From Pseudovirgaria hyperparasitica (Eukaryota > Ascomycota > Dothideomycetes > Acrospermales > Acrospermaceae), in contig NW_022985562.1 of assembly GCF_010093815.1 (NCBI RefSeq), positions 372,001-436,000 on the forward strand: 64,000 nt of DNA. Reading direction: 5' to 3'. The first letter of the stretch is position 1. Each line of letters begins with the position of its first letter. This document shows, piece by piece, positions 12,001 through 23,883 of this stretch. The notes under the pieces were generated by a model, which worked only from the letters and a program-made list of their open reading frames with translations, was not told the DNA's origin and did no database searches. Made by a program: the position numbers and the translations under genes.

Positions 12001-14151
12001 GCAGGCGATTTGCGTGTCCATGTCTAGAGATGACAGGAGGTCTTCTGATATAAAGACCTTTGACCTGTATTCATCGATTCTTCTCCCAGCTCCTTAGTAT
12101 CCGAATGCCACATCCGATAACGATGCTAAAAATTTTACCGGTCCATGATTTGGAATCGATGACAGGACGTTGTTCAGTGGCTTCTCGAGAAAAAAACCCT
12201 GAGACGATTTCACGGGCTCGTAAAAGTTGTAAGCATACATGCCTCCGTGACATACAACCCTACAATGGTACTAAATGACTAAAGATACTACACCGTCGCG
12301 AGCAATCGTCAGTATGTAAAACCACGACAGCTTTTAAGAGAAATGGTCTGCTCAGGAGAAGGTAGCTATACCGATAGATCTTGCGATAGTAGTACCTGGA
12401 CGAAACGCGCTAAGCCCGTTGATCAAATTACCTGTTCTTACCCCACTAAGAAGTAGTCCAGACCTTTAAAGTGTCTCCACCCTATTGACTGGGTCGTATC
12501 GAAATGTAAGTACGACGACGCCCTGGTGCAGTGCCACAAATCTAGGAACGAATGTGGAAGACAAGCTTTCAATTTCGGCCCTTATCCGCGTGGTCCGGAA
12601 GCGAGAACCGAACATGCGAGCGAATCTTTTGGTTTTGTCTCCGCATTTCAATCTGTTGCAAGAGTGAGTAGCCACGATGGCATCAGGTCTTTTCAAGTCA
12701 AACCAGATGTGACAATGGCTTCTCTTCAAGGCCTTCCATGAATGCGTGAATGCCGGCGCCATGTCTGTGCAGCTTCTGATGAATAATAGTGAACAAGCAC
12801 TTGTATAGATGCCTGTACAGGGCGCAACGATAAGGCCGACCATTGCTAGACCATCTGACGGTTGTTGGCTTACTCTGGTCTTACACTGTGGCTAGACGGT
12901 ACAACAGTCGCCTGTTTTCAGTTGTGGAGTTGCCAGACGGTTAAGAAGATTGGCGGCGGAAGGATGCAATGATGCATGAATCATGAAAGAAGCAGAAGCC
13001 ACCCGCTCGCCCGGCTGTGGGGTTGTTGTGCTGACTACATGCTGCTCCGTGCGGCCTTTCTCCAGTAGCTAGGTTTCTGGAGTTACGAGGACAAGATCGC
13101 GAGCGGAACCGAAGATGACTGTTGGACGACCAAGGGTGGGCCGTGGTGGCTTGCTCGCGTCGCGACCTCCCTTGTTATGTTTCCGCCATTCGTTGACGCT
13201 TGATGGGAGACGTACCGCAAAATCGTTAAGTCCCATCGGGATCGAGGGTCAGCGTTCTTTCACGAGTCGCGGTATGACGCATGCCAACAAAGCTTCTTTG
13301 AAGCTCACTCGCACCACCTACGCAGCTTGTAACGCCCAGAACGCGCTCGCGTTGATGTTGCTGTCAACAGCAATGCTTCGATAGAACGCACAGATTTTAC
13401 CCATGTCTCTCCTGGGATGTTTCAAGGTTGGTGATAAAATGGCACGCTATCCCTGAGTGGTCATGCAGGACGAATGGACACTAGAAGTCTAGCATTGCGC
13501 TTCCGATCGATTTGACGACGGACGGAGGAATTTTGTGAAGGGTCCGGGACCTTGCAATGGATGGATGGAGTGACTTGACAGATGAGGATATGGCGCCGTC
13601 CTAGACAAAATGAGCTTCTGACCTGCGAAGTTCGAACATGTGCCGACGCTCAGCAGCTAATACCAGGGCAGATGGAGGACATTGATCATCCTTACGTGCT
13701 CGGGAGATGTTACGGATGACGGCAATATGATGGAGCGAATCGCCGGCCTTGCCAGGTACCTATAGTTGTACGTTTAGCAATAGTGTCAGAGTGTCTTTCC
13801 GGCCCTTACGCCTGAGAGAGGATAGGTAAAGTGGAAGAAGAGTAAGCAGTCAGGCGCGCCTCGGCATTTGACTAGTGAAGTGCTCCCAAAGTTGCCATTT
13901 GCTGGATCTACAGAACTGTCCCAAATCGGATGGATGTGCAATCTGCGATGAGTTGATGGGCCGCTCAAGTCGTCAAGCTCTCTGAATGGCTGCTTTGGCT
14001 GCCTTTTCCTTTTCAACCTCCCATCCTCACCCCATACTACCGCATGGGCCCCTTCCCCAGTGCATACTATGTTATGCTAGCTTCTTACAAGCATCGAACG
14101 TAACGATCTTGGGGACTGTGGGGAATCATCAGTCCCAGCCCAGAGGCTCGC
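9084..14151. other. Gene-poor region of about 5 kb
   Basis: No coding region was recognised on either strand. It contains the LicD promoter, an AT-rich island (9860-10195, listed separately) and ordinary non-coding sequence. Open frames here are short and fit no family I know. A weak tRNA-like box A (GGCTGAGTGATTAAG) lies near 10517 without a matching clover-leaf. The last part is the upstream region of the acetate transporter. Confidence 0.5.
9860..10195. repeat. AT-rich island, probably decayed repeat
   Basis: About 330 bases are strongly AT-rich against moderately GC-rich flanks, with short runs that still read like protein (SIEFLGFNLLI, LLRTHKNFKRSF) interrupted by stops. The sudden change of base composition suggests an old transposon piece decayed by C-to-T change. 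The family could not be determined. Confidence 0.35.
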
Positions 14152-14159
14152 ATATATAG
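14118..14159 (+). promoter_or_regulatory. TATA box and CreA-like site of the acetate transporter
   Basis: TATATAG at 14153-14159 lies about 145 bases before the ATG, followed by a CT-rich leader usual for strongly expressed mould genes. GTGGGG at 14118-14123 fits the short CreA consensus SYGGRG. Carbon repression of this gene family is known in Aspergillus, but a six-base match is weak evidence. Confidence 0.4.
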
Positions 14160-14303
14160 CATCCACCGCTCCCTCCTCTCGATTCTCATCTATTTCTTTA
14201 ATCCCTCGTCAAACTCATCCGGTCTGCGAGAGAGGCTTGGTTCTTGTAGAGCCATATACGTACTATTTGTATCTTTAGTTCATTCTATCATACTACCACA
14301 ACA

Positions 14304-15290
14304 ATGGCCAGCGCGCAAGAAAACGGCAACACCAGTGCCCATGACCACGCTGCTAATGGCGCACAGGAGCGTAAGCCATACGACTATGGTAAGACTCGTC
14401 ATGTCTACACTCGATGTGGTTGAAAGTGGAACTGAGTGTTGATATGACATTTATAGGCGGCAATCCACTTGCCCACGTGCGCACCGACGGTTCAGTCGCC
14501 CTGCCAGCGTTCGGTGGAGACTTCCAACCTGGTCTCTACAAGCGTAACAGGAAGCTTGCCAACCCAGCTCCTCTGGGTTTGTCCGCCTTCGCCTTGACGA
14601 CCTTTGTTCTGTCGCTTATCAATGTGACCACCCTCAACATCACGGAGCCGAACATTGTGGTCGCCATTGCCTATGGCTATGGCGGCCTTGTTCAACTTCT
14701 CGCTGGTATGTGGGAGGTGGCCTGTGGTAACACCTTCGGTGCTACTGCTTTAGCCTCGTACGGTGGCTTCTGGATTTCGTTCGGCATTATACTCACTCCC
14801 GGCGGCTTTAACATCGTCAACACTCTCGAGGGTGTAACGGAGACAGGCGGAATGGCTATGACTCCCGAGAAATTTACCAACTCGTTCGCGCTCTACCTAT
14901 TCGTAAGTTCCTAACGTTGTTAACAACGAGCGCTCTGTTAACACATCCAAGGGATGGTTCATTTTCACGTTCCTCCTCCTCATCTGCACCCTGAAGTCGA
15001 CCGTGGCCTTCTTCTCGCTCTTCTTCACGCTGGACCTTGCCTTCCTGATGCTTGGTCTCGGATACCTTTACGCTGATGCTGGAACCCCCAAGCAATCACT
15101 CATTACTGCTGGTGGTGCCTTCGGTCTCGCCGCTGCTCTGTTGGCCTGGTACAACGCACTAGCTGGTATTGCAGATAACACCAACAGCTTCTTCGTCATC
15201 CCAGTGGCGCACTTTCCATGGTCCGAAAAGGGCCGTGAGAAGCGCGGCAAGGTCGATAACAGTGCCGAGCGCGCCGCGCAGGACGTATAG
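14304..15290 (+). CDS. Gpr1/Fun34/YaaH acetate transporter
   Basis: Three exons: 14304-14388, 14457-14902 and 14952-15290, giving 289 aa. After a hydrophilic N-terminus of about 60 residues the protein has the family signature NPAPLGL followed by six membrane segments; FGATALASYGGFWISFG and the FxxTLKST region are also typical. Relatives include yeast Ady2/Ato1 and Aspergillus AcpA and AlcS, which move acetate (and perhaps ammonium) across the plasma membrane as hexameric channels or symporters. Both introns are GT-AG (68 and 49 nt) and preserve the frame. The upstream TATA box and CT-rich leader fit regulated, strong expression. Acetate is the most likely substrate by family. Confidence 0.94.
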
Positions 15291-16089
15291 TCGACTTTGC
15301 GACGTGATGCTTGTTGCCACAATGAAATCGTTGTGCGGACCGGACTACGGAAATGGAAAGAACGCTAATTGTTTAGCGCTTGGCGGGGTACAGCCTAGTG
15401 CTTTCACTATTATTAATTAGTATACATATGCCATTCGCATACTTACCCAAGTTGGCATGGTACCAACTGTCGACGACTGGCAAGCAATGTAGGCGATATT
15501 TGAGTTGAAGTTATGAACATACCCATTAGTTATACGACTGTACGATATCGAGAAGAATACGATCTAATAGTAATGATACACCAGCTTACCAGATATTGTT
15601 TCCATCAATGCTGCGTGCATCTGATTCATTCTCTTCTTACAACTGGGTTTAGTCGGAAGCTCGTAAGTGGAGCATATTGACATACTACGCCGGCGTTCGT
15701 CGGCTAACCCTTTCACCATAATCCAATCAAACGAAAATCAGAACTCTCTTCGAAGCTAATCAATATGCCAATAGAGGATGAGCTTGGTATTTAATTGTCT
15801 TAATTCGAAGCAGAGATTAGGGTTCATACAACCCCATGCATGGTCTAATCAATACATGGCGCACGTACACTATATGACACTCCATAGAATACAAAACGAA
15901 CCCCTGTCGCTATAAGGAGTTCTGTCCCATACCTCCGCACAGGCTCAGCTCCGGGCTTGTTTTAAAACTTGCAGCGAAGAAGTAAGTCTATAGCTAGTGA
16001 TGAATATTGTCACAACGTCAATGAAGCTCTGGACTCCTCTGCACTTTGCCTGACTTGATTAAGTGTAACAGTCAAAACAATCAAGATCA
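15291..16089. other. Intergenic, acetate transporter to BolA
   Basis: Tail-to-tail spacer of about 800 bases. No gene, RNA or repeat was recognised. Confidence 0.5.
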
Positions 16090-16627
16090 CTATTGCTCGC
16101 CGGCATCTTGCACCTTTGTTCGCTCTTCTTCCTCTGGTGTCTTCGTTCGCAGTTGCAACGCGTGTATTCCACCTTCACGCGCCAGTTCGTCTTTGAGCAG
16201 ACTATATATCATGCGGTGTCGAGCGGGTTGCATCTTCGACTTGAAAGCGTCTGATATTATCACCAATCTGTCAGATCGTAAGAGGGAGCTCGAAATAAAT
16301 ATGTTACAATTCACGAGAGAGCTACCGGAAGTGTGTCTATGTGCCGTCAATGCTTGTGTTCCACGGCAAAGGCTGTTCAACAAACCTCTTTTGAGACAAC
16401 CCCTTGCATAGCCTTATGGTGAGAGTGTAGATGCGAGTCGTTATAAATCTCTAGGTTTGTCGGCTTCAACGCTTCTGAGATCTGTCGGTCGTCAGAAAAC
16501 TCTTTACAAACCCATGTACTTATAGACGTGCCTTTGCGCGAATCGCGTCTTCGATTGGAGTTGTAGATGGACCCATATCGGACACAAATCTACGGAAGGC
16601 GCGTCTACTTGCGACTCTGCGAAACAT
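16090..16627 (-). CDS. BolA-like protein, probably mitochondrial
   Basis: Four exons on the minus strand: 16627-16532, 16481-16386, 16336-16326 and 16267-16090, giving 126 aa. The N-terminus MFRRVASRRAFRRFVSDMG is Arg-rich with no acidic residue before Asp17, a good mitochondrial presequence. The BolA domain reads TPIEDAIRAKISEAL, IYNDSHLHSHHKAM, then THFRLVIISDAF and the hallmark ARHRMIYSLLKDEL with GGIHALQLRTKTPEE. BolA proteins work with monothiol glutaredoxins; mitochondrial members help deliver [4Fe-4S] clusters. The conserved DSHxHxHH region holds candidate cluster-ligand histidines. Exon 3 is only 11 nt and supplies THFR together with its neighbours. Intron 1 needs a GC donor (AAG|GCACGT) to keep the conserved frame. 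A single-frame reading would miss the whole N-terminal half. Confidence 0.9.
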
Positions 16628-16945
16628 TCAATTGAGTTGTGGACGTTATGTGACGTCCAAGCCGGCTTTGTCTAGCACATGTAATCATCCTGGCTCTGAA
16701 GGTTCCGGAGCGTCATTACGCCAAGGCCGACATTTTGCTTTGCCGAGCATTACAGAAACCTAACAGGGACCAGGACACTCCTGCGTCAATCGAGCTTCAT
16801 TCGCAGCGTCGCTCGTGTGAACACTCAACCGACTTCCAAATTCTCCCCCCATGAGAGACTCTTCCGACTTCGGCAAACCATCGTGGGGCAGGGATCTTAG
16901 GCGCGTCGATTGCCGAAATCTTGGCCCGCATTTGCTTGAGTGGAC
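16628..16945. promoter_or_regulatory. Bidirectional promoter, BolA and ACSF3-like gene
   Basis: 318 bases separate the two start codons, which point away from each other. Both proteins carry mitochondrial presequences. No clear TATA box was seen. Confidence 0.45.
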
Positions 16946-18947
16946 ATGTTCGTGAGATCCCTTCTTCGCACGTACGCCGCAAGACGTCCTGTGTCCTTGT
17001 CTATACTACATCTCTATCCTCCAGTCATTTCCCGTATGCTGTCCACTTTACCACGAATGCCTATCTTTGAGGCTTTGGCAAAGCACGACCCTACGCACAC
17101 AGCCGTGGTACATTCTATATCACAGCGAAAGTATACATATGGGCAGTTACTCCAAGATGTCTGTAACACTAGACAAAAGCTGGCGGAGAGTCTCAATAGC
17201 GCGGCTTTGGAAGGAGAGAGAGTAGCTTTCTTGATCGAAAATAATTACGATTATGTAGGTGCGCATAATTCTCTACAACCTTCATATGTCCAAGAAGCTA
17301 ATGAAGTAATAGTGAACCTCTTAGCAATATTCAGTAGCAATGCCGTAGCTGTTCCTCTTGCTCCTTCTTTCCCTTCAAGCGAATTGCGATATATTATAGA
17401 TCATTGCGAGGCGCATCTGCTGCTGGCTTCGAGCAAATATCACGAGAAGGCAACAGACGTTGTAAAAGAAGGCCTACAGACTGCGACGCATATCTCTATA
17501 GTCGACAAACTTGTTCCCAATGATAGTCAAGACTATGATGTTAGAATAGAGGACCCCGTTGAGTGTAAAAGTGGAATGATGCTATATACTTCAGGTACAA
17601 CGAATCGCCCGGTATGTTTGACTACAACACAATATGGCAATGACTAACGGCGCTCAAGAAAGGAGTCCTGCTATCCCAGTCCACACTATCAGCCCAGTCT
17701 CTATCGCTTCTCGAAGCTTGGAAATATTCTCCGTCTGATTACCTCCTACACGTCCTTCCATTGCACCATATACATGGAACAGTCAACGCAATCCTAGCCC
17801 CTTTAATGGCAGGTTCGACAATCGAATTCATGTTCCCATTCAATGTAGATGCTGTATGGAAACGTCTTGCAGCGCCATTTCTGGCAAACAAGCAACAAAC
17901 ATGCGACAAGATTACATTTTTCACGGCAGTTCCTACGATTTATGGGCGTCTACTTCAGTCACATCCAAATCTTTCTTCAGAGCTTCAGGAAGCGACTAGA
18001 ATGGCAGTGTCTCCCCAAAATCTCCGACTCAACATCTCCGGATCAGCTGCATTGCCTACACCTATAAAGTCGGCATGGGCTCTCCTAAGCCACGGCAATG
18101 TGCTACTTGAAAGATTTGGAATGACCGAAGTAGGTATGGCGCTGAGCTGCGGACTAGACTTCAAGGATCGTGTAGACGGTAGCGTTGGGTGGCCACTGCC
18201 CTTTGTTGAAGCTCGACTCGTCGATACAGACAACCATCACGTTATCCCGATCGGACAAGAACTTGACGAAGACGGTGCAGAGCGCCATGGAGAAATTCAG
18301 CTCAGAGGCCCGACGGTGTTTCAAGGCTATTGGCAGAATCCCGAAGCTACGGCCAGCGAGTTCGTCAAAGGTGAGGATGGGAAGGGTGCCTGGTTCAAGA
18401 CAGGAGATATAGCTGTGCGACGCCATGTCCACAGTGCAGGACATAGTGAGGCTGTATGGGCAAGGGGGCCCCTGTACTTCATTCAAGGCAGAAAGAGTGC
18501 GGATATCATAAAGAGCGGTGGGGAGAAAGTCAGCGCTCTTGAAGTAGAGCGAGAGATGCTCTCATTGTACGCCTTTGCGGGTCCATATCCAAGATCCTAC
18601 TGACTTGTTTTAGACCTGAAATATCCGAATGCGCCGTTGTGGGAGTACCGTCGAATTCATGGGGCCAAAAAGTAGCTTCAGTTGTAGTCCTCTCAGAGAA
18701 AGGTCTCACGGGAGGCCGCAATGGCAAACCCTGGGGTCCGATGGATCTGAGACGTGCGTTGAGAGAAAGGCTTGCGAACTACAAGATCCCGCAGGAGATG
18801 AAGGTACTCAAGACCATTCCAAGGAACGCCATGGGCAAGAGTAAGTCAATGAGAATGCTTCTAGAATCATTTGCTTACCTACCCCCAGTCAATAAGAAAC
18901 AGCTCGTGCTCGATATTTTTGAAGGTGGCTCTCCTCCTCCTGAGTAG
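16946..18947 (+). CDS. Acyl-CoA synthetase, ACSF3/malonyl-CoA synthetase type
   Basis: Five exons: 16946-17258, 17313-17611, 17659-18566, 18614-18840 and 18889-18947, giving 601 aa. The N-terminus (MFVRSLLRTYAARRP) looks like a mitochondrial presequence. ANL-superfamily motifs are in order: YTSGTTNRPKGVLLS (phosphate loop, rebuilt across an intron), LPLHHIHGT, LERFGMTEVGMA (acyl and AMP site), GSVGWPLPFVEARLV, WFKTGDIA, GRKSADIIKSGGEKVS (hinge) and the final catalytic Lys in IPRNAMGKINKKQL, also rebuilt across an intron. GSVGxPLP and the overall spacing resemble ACSF3, which makes malonyl-CoA in mitochondria, but other medium-chain acids cannot be ruled out. A second in-frame ATG at M31 could give a shorter form. 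Between the TGDIA and GRKSADIIK blocks sits an unusually long insert (HVHSAGHSEAVW). Confidence 0.88.
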
Positions 18948-19321
18948 ACACATGATATTCTATCATTTTTATAATAGACGCATTAACTAGACTAGAATGT
19001 ATATCACTCGGTGTCCAAGTTTGTGTGCTTACATCTAAGTGGGGCGCCGCCCGAGTCGTGCCGCTCTCCACGTGGCTGCCCGCCCTGTGGGGCTACCTAA
19101 GCTTGTTCAATTCACGGAATGTGATCGTGTTGATTCCACAAACTCCTTGGAGCGAGGTACAGCTCTCTTGTGCTACCATAGGCTTCCCTCTGCTACCCTG
19201 GACCCGTTCACAACAAAACGGATGCGTCTTGGTACATCGTATAAAGCACACTCCCGCCTCGAATCGATAGCTACCCCTTCTGCAACCCCACCTCCTCATG
19301 TGAGCAAGAATATCAGCAAAC
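18948..19321. other. Intergenic, ACSF3-like to NAPRT
   Basis: 374 bases containing the downstream gene's promoter; nothing else recognised. Confidence 0.45.
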
Positions 19322-20956
19322 ATGGCGAGTAAAACCGTAGGACACATGGACAACAAGCCAGTGATTACCTCTCTCTTGGATACGTCAGTATGAGTTACTC
19401 CTCAACTCAAGCTGCGCTCTAATGTAGCTTCAGGGACCTTTACAAGCTGACTATGCAATGTTGTGTCTTGAAGTACTACAAAGATGTTCGTGAGTACGTC
19501 CGTATCGGCAGAAAGGCACTTCTGACTCAAGTAGACGTCACATATAGTTTCACCAATCGAACACCACATATGAAGCTCAGTCGCGCCGCCTTTGAGTGGC
19601 TACGGAATCAGATCAACCGTATGCACTATTCAATCCGTCACTTCCACACGTGTGTGCTTTTGCTAATGATGTAGAACTTTCCAATCTTGCTATCACGGAC
19701 AAAGAGCTCAGCTTCCTACGCCAGAAATGTGGATTCTTCATGAAGCCCAGTACCGGAAATTACCTCGAGTACTTGAAAAAATTTCGCTTGCGACCTTCTG
19801 AGCAGATCAAAACTTCATTCAACCCCACAGTTACTTCACATAGTACCGATGAGCAAATTGGAGATGTATACATCCATATCGCTGGCTCATGGTGCGATAC
19901 AATACTATACGAGATTCCGCTCCTCGCTTTGATCAGCGAAGCATATTTCAAGTTTTGTGATACAGAATGGAGTCACGATGGTCAGGTCGAGAAAGCAACA
20001 GGTAAGGGCAAGCAACTTCTGGAAGCAGGATGCGTTTTCTCAGAGTTTGGTACGAGAAGACGGAGAGACTACCATACACAAAAACTTGTTATTGAGGGCT
20101 TGTTGGAAGCACAGAAGATTGCATCCGCAAAGGGCTGGAAGGGCGTATTGTCAGGTACCAGCAACGTACATTTTGCTGAGCAGTTTGACTTGAACCCTAT
20201 CGGAACAGTCGCCCATGAATGGTTCATGGGAGTGGCCGCCTTCCATAACGATTATGAGAACGCAACCGAGATGGCTCTGCAACGATGGGTAGGGACATTT
20301 GGTGAGGGCGTACTTGCAGTCGCACTCACGGACACATTTGGAACGCCAGCCTTCTTGAGAGCCTTCACGAAATCAATACAGCCTGTGAATGTCGACCAAA
20401 GCCAGTTTACAAGCACACACAAGGAGCAGCCTGTTGTGACAGAGGATCCAACATCTTCGACTTATGCACAAGTCTTCACTGGCGTTCGTCAAGATTCTGG
20501 CGATCCCCTCGACTTTGTCAAGATGATGCGCATATTCTACGATGAGATAGATATCAAAGACAAGAAGACCATCGTGTTCTCAGACTCATTAAACATAGAG
20601 CTCTGCCTCAAGTACAAAAAGGCAGCCGAAGCGTCTGGGTTCCAGCCTACGTTTGGGGTTGGCACATTCTTAACCAGTAAGATCTTTAATATAAGGGTTT
20701 ACCGTATACTGACTGATGCGGAATAGATGACTTCGAAAACAAAACAGACAAGAACAAGAAATCTGTGCCGCTCAACATTGTCATCAAGATCGCATCAGTG
20801 GAGGGAAGGAATGCTGTGAAGATTAGTGACAACATCGGCAAGAACACAGGTAACCAGGCAGAGGTCGATAGAGTCAAAAGGGTGCTTGGATATGAGGAGA
20901 AAGATTGGTCAGGTGGTGACGAGTCGAAGCGCTGGGGCTCGGAGAGGAAGTCATGA
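19322..20956 (+). CDS. Nicotinate phosphoribosyltransferase (NAPRTase)
   Basis: Five exons: 19322-19383, 19434-19489, 19535-19618, 19675-20676 and 20727-20956, giving 477 aa. The protein opens ITSLLDTDLYKLTMQ, the conserved family start with the DxYK motif, followed by VTYSFTNRTPHMKL. EFGTRRRRDYHTQ, GTSNVHFAEQF and VRQDSGDPLDFV are phosphoribosyl and nicotinate-binding blocks; the last is followed by IVFSDSLN. The enzyme joins nicotinic acid to PRPP, with ATP hydrolysis, to make nicotinate mononucleotide in the Preiss-Handler route to NAD. Three closely spaced short exons at the 5' end must be spliced for function. The product is somewhat longer than yeast Npt1 (429 aa), mainly through the region around SIQPVNVDQSQ and the C-terminus. 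Confidence 0.94.
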
Positions 20957-21771
20957 TCGAGATCCGGACCGAGTGCTCCTGCCTTGGACGAACAGTGCAA
21001 TAATGCTGCGTTGGAGCGACAGTGGACTGGAGGAGGTTCGATTGGCTTTGTGCAGGAAGGTACGCGTGGCCACGAGACTACCAACTTGTACCAACTGCCC
21101 TGGGTGGCAGAGATACTCAGCCCGAATGAAGGGTCCATTTGCTCTGATTAATTATTGCGTGTGTGAAGATCGAGCATTGAAATAGACTTTGAGTGCATGA
21201 GCATTCAACGACTCTAGAGAGATTCAGATGCAATATGCGGCGTGCAGAACCCAACCTGTGTTGTCCACCACCTGAGCAATGAGCGATGATGGTACCCAAC
21301 CTGAAGAGTTTCAGGATTATTCATTTTGGGGCCGCAAAGTGCTAAATATGTCTCTTGCTACTGATTAATTAGTGGCGTGCTGCGGAACTCTGACGCCCCC
21401 AAGCTGCCAGCAAGAGCCCCTCTTCCAAGAGACTTGAAGAGGCGAAGCGGCCGATCTCGACACTAAAATTGGATTAGCCCAGGCCCCAGGCGTGCTCAGC
21501 CGCCTGAGTCGGGACGGTACCCTTAAAGCCCCAGCAAGTTGTGCTCAGGATTGCCGCTGGCCTTGGGTTTGCTGACCACACGCTTCAGCTCACAACGCCC
21601 TTTTATCTACCATCACGTCTCGCCTCACAGTTGTCGCTCTACTCTGTTCCCGCTTTGTTATCGTTGTATAGCTCGCTTCATAATCGCAGTCCAAGACTCG
21701 CCCTTGGTCGCAATTTGTGAGTCGTACACCTTTGTTTCACACACAGAGTACAATACACTGCTCGTTTCAAG
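20957..21771. other. Intergenic, NAPRT to syntaxin
   Basis: No gene recognised. The last 150 bases are CT-rich and probably form the syntaxin promoter and leader. Confidence 0.45.
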
Positions 21772-22918
21772 ATGAGTGTAAGCTAGTCCCCAGCCTTGTT
21801 CACCCAACATCTTGACATCGACATACTTCCTCTTCTTGTCAGACACTCGACTAATTCTCAGTTTCGCAGCAATACAACAGAGGATATAATCAAATGGGTG
21901 GTGGTGCCTACAATAACGGAGCAAATCCGTATGCCCAGCAAGACGATTACGATCCGAATGGATACAACGGTGGAGGTTACGGCCGACGTGAGGGTAGCTG
22001 AGACTTGTTCCTTGGGCGACAAGACTAATTCTTATCCGCAGAAGGAGACGTCGAAATGCAACCGTTCAACCAGGGCTATGCCGGCGGCGGCGGCGGCGGT
22101 AGCGATGCCATTTTGAACTCTTGCCGCGACATCGACCGGGAGCTTCAGCAACTGAATGAGCAGCTGGATCAGCTGGATCGCCTGTACAAGCGCGCAGCCA
22201 ATGCTCCTGATCAGTTCGGCCGCGAAATCGACCAGATGAGCTCGACCATTATGAGTGGATACAGAGCTTTGGTGGATCGTGTCAAGAAGATCAAGTCTCA
22301 ACCTGAATCTCAAACTGCAAGGAATTCCGGTCAGGTTGGACGTATAGACCGCAGCCTCAAGCAAACGATCCAAAGGTATCAGAGCATGGAGAGAGAGTAC
22401 AGAAGGGATATGCAGCAACAGGCAGAGCGACAGTATCGCATCGTAAAGCCTGATGCTTCTCCGGAGGAAATCCGAGAAGCGACTGAGAATCCAGAGGCAC
22501 CAATCTTCCAACAAGCAGTATGTTATTCCGGCCTTCGTCAATGCCTGTAACCCTCTATTGACATTTCACCTAGCTTATGCAGTCTGACCGCCGCGGCCAA
22601 GCCACATCAGTCTTAAATAACGTCCGAGCCCGACATGAGGAGATCCAGAAGATCGAGCGACAGATGACAGAACTCGCAGAACTGTTTCAGGATCTTGACC
22701 GAATTGTTATGGAGCAAGATGAAGTGATCCATAATATCGAAACGAAAGCTGAAGAGACTGGCACCAACGTTGTTGCAGCCAATGAGCAAATCGATACGGC
22801 GATCGATCTCGCGAAAGCTCGGCAACGGAAGAAGTGGTGGTGTGTGCTTATCGTAGTTCTCATCATTATCGCCATTGCCATCATCATTGGTGTCGTCGTT
22901 GCCGTTCTCAAGAAGTAA
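21772..22918 (+). CDS. Plasma-membrane syntaxin, Sso1 type (Qa-SNARE)
   Basis: Exons are 21772-21777, 21870-21987, 22042-22517 and 22574-22918, giving 314 aa. The N-terminus is Tyr/Asn/Gly/Gln-rich (QYNRGYNQMGGGAY), then DVEMQPF and a six-Gly run. A three-helix Habc region follows (AILNSCRDIDREL to about residue 170), then the SNARE motif with ELFQDLDRIVMEQDEVI, where the Gln of EQDE is the zero-layer residue, and a C-terminal membrane anchor (about 22 residues after RQRKKWW). Sso proteins drive fusion of secretory vesicles at the plasma membrane with Sec9 and Snc. The first coding exon is only ATG AGT, with a GTAAGC donor; if it is not used, translation could begin at the ATG at 21894 inside exon 2. 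Confidence 0.93.
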
Positions 22919-23883
22919 TTATACCGACACATCCCGTATACGTCGACTTGTAGAAACCTCTACAGCGTCAGTTTCACCAATAACTTGCTCGTTGAAGCAT
23001 GTCGGATCTACTACTCCCACTCTCTCGGTAAAAGCTCAAGCATTTGTGGCGTCTTCTCTTCTCTTCCAGTAGCAATGGATTACTCCTTTTCATTAGTACC
23101 GCTTATTTCATATGTTCTGATGTCGAAGGATACGATATTCGTAATACGCGTCTAAACGCTTGACCCCGGCTTGGCATATCACCAGCTTGGTATCTCCCAT
23201 GGGTTCTGGAGAGATCAATGAGAATGTATCTATCCAAATTGTGGAGACATGATTATTTTGAAGACTTTTGCGCCTGGATTCACTCAGTCATGTGACTGTA
23301 TCCCCGTAAGAGAATATCGTTTTAATAGCCTTTGATGCACCTACCAACGGAGTCGGCATCTCTTTAGGTAGGTTTATTCTCCGGCCGAGGAATAAAACCT
23401 GCGACACGGTACACGCATAAGCACCATGGTTGCCATGTTGCCAGTCCATTTGCCGAGTGGTGTGTTCAGAGGTCGAAGCCGCCAAGAGAGTTGAACCGAG
23501 GCAAGTCTTTCAGCAGTCATGACGTTTGCGGACAAGCATTGTGGAACCCACGGAGGCGCTGTAGCATCACGTTCACTTTCCCCAGACTGCGGTCCTTGAC
23601 AAGCTGGACGTGACGCAGCCAATCGCACATGCCGTAATGTTGAACTTCGGTCTGCACCATTATTAACTCGTCAGCCATAGCTGTCGCTGTCTTGCGCGCA
23701 GTGGCTGTCCAGCCTAGACCGTGGGTTCCCGCATACAACGAAGCCTTCAGGGCTGGCATGTGAAAGTCTGAATAGGCTCGTGAGATCTCTTAAAGCCCCC
23801 CGACGCCTGCACTTCGCGGTCATATACACTCTGTCGCCTCATAGTCTCCCACTCCGTCGTCCATACTCCTCTTTTCCTCCAAA
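22919..23883. other. Intergenic, syntaxin to b5-ACAD
   Basis: No gene recognised in about 965 bases. The stretch before 23884 is CT-rich, as expected for a promoter and leader. Confidence 0.45.
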
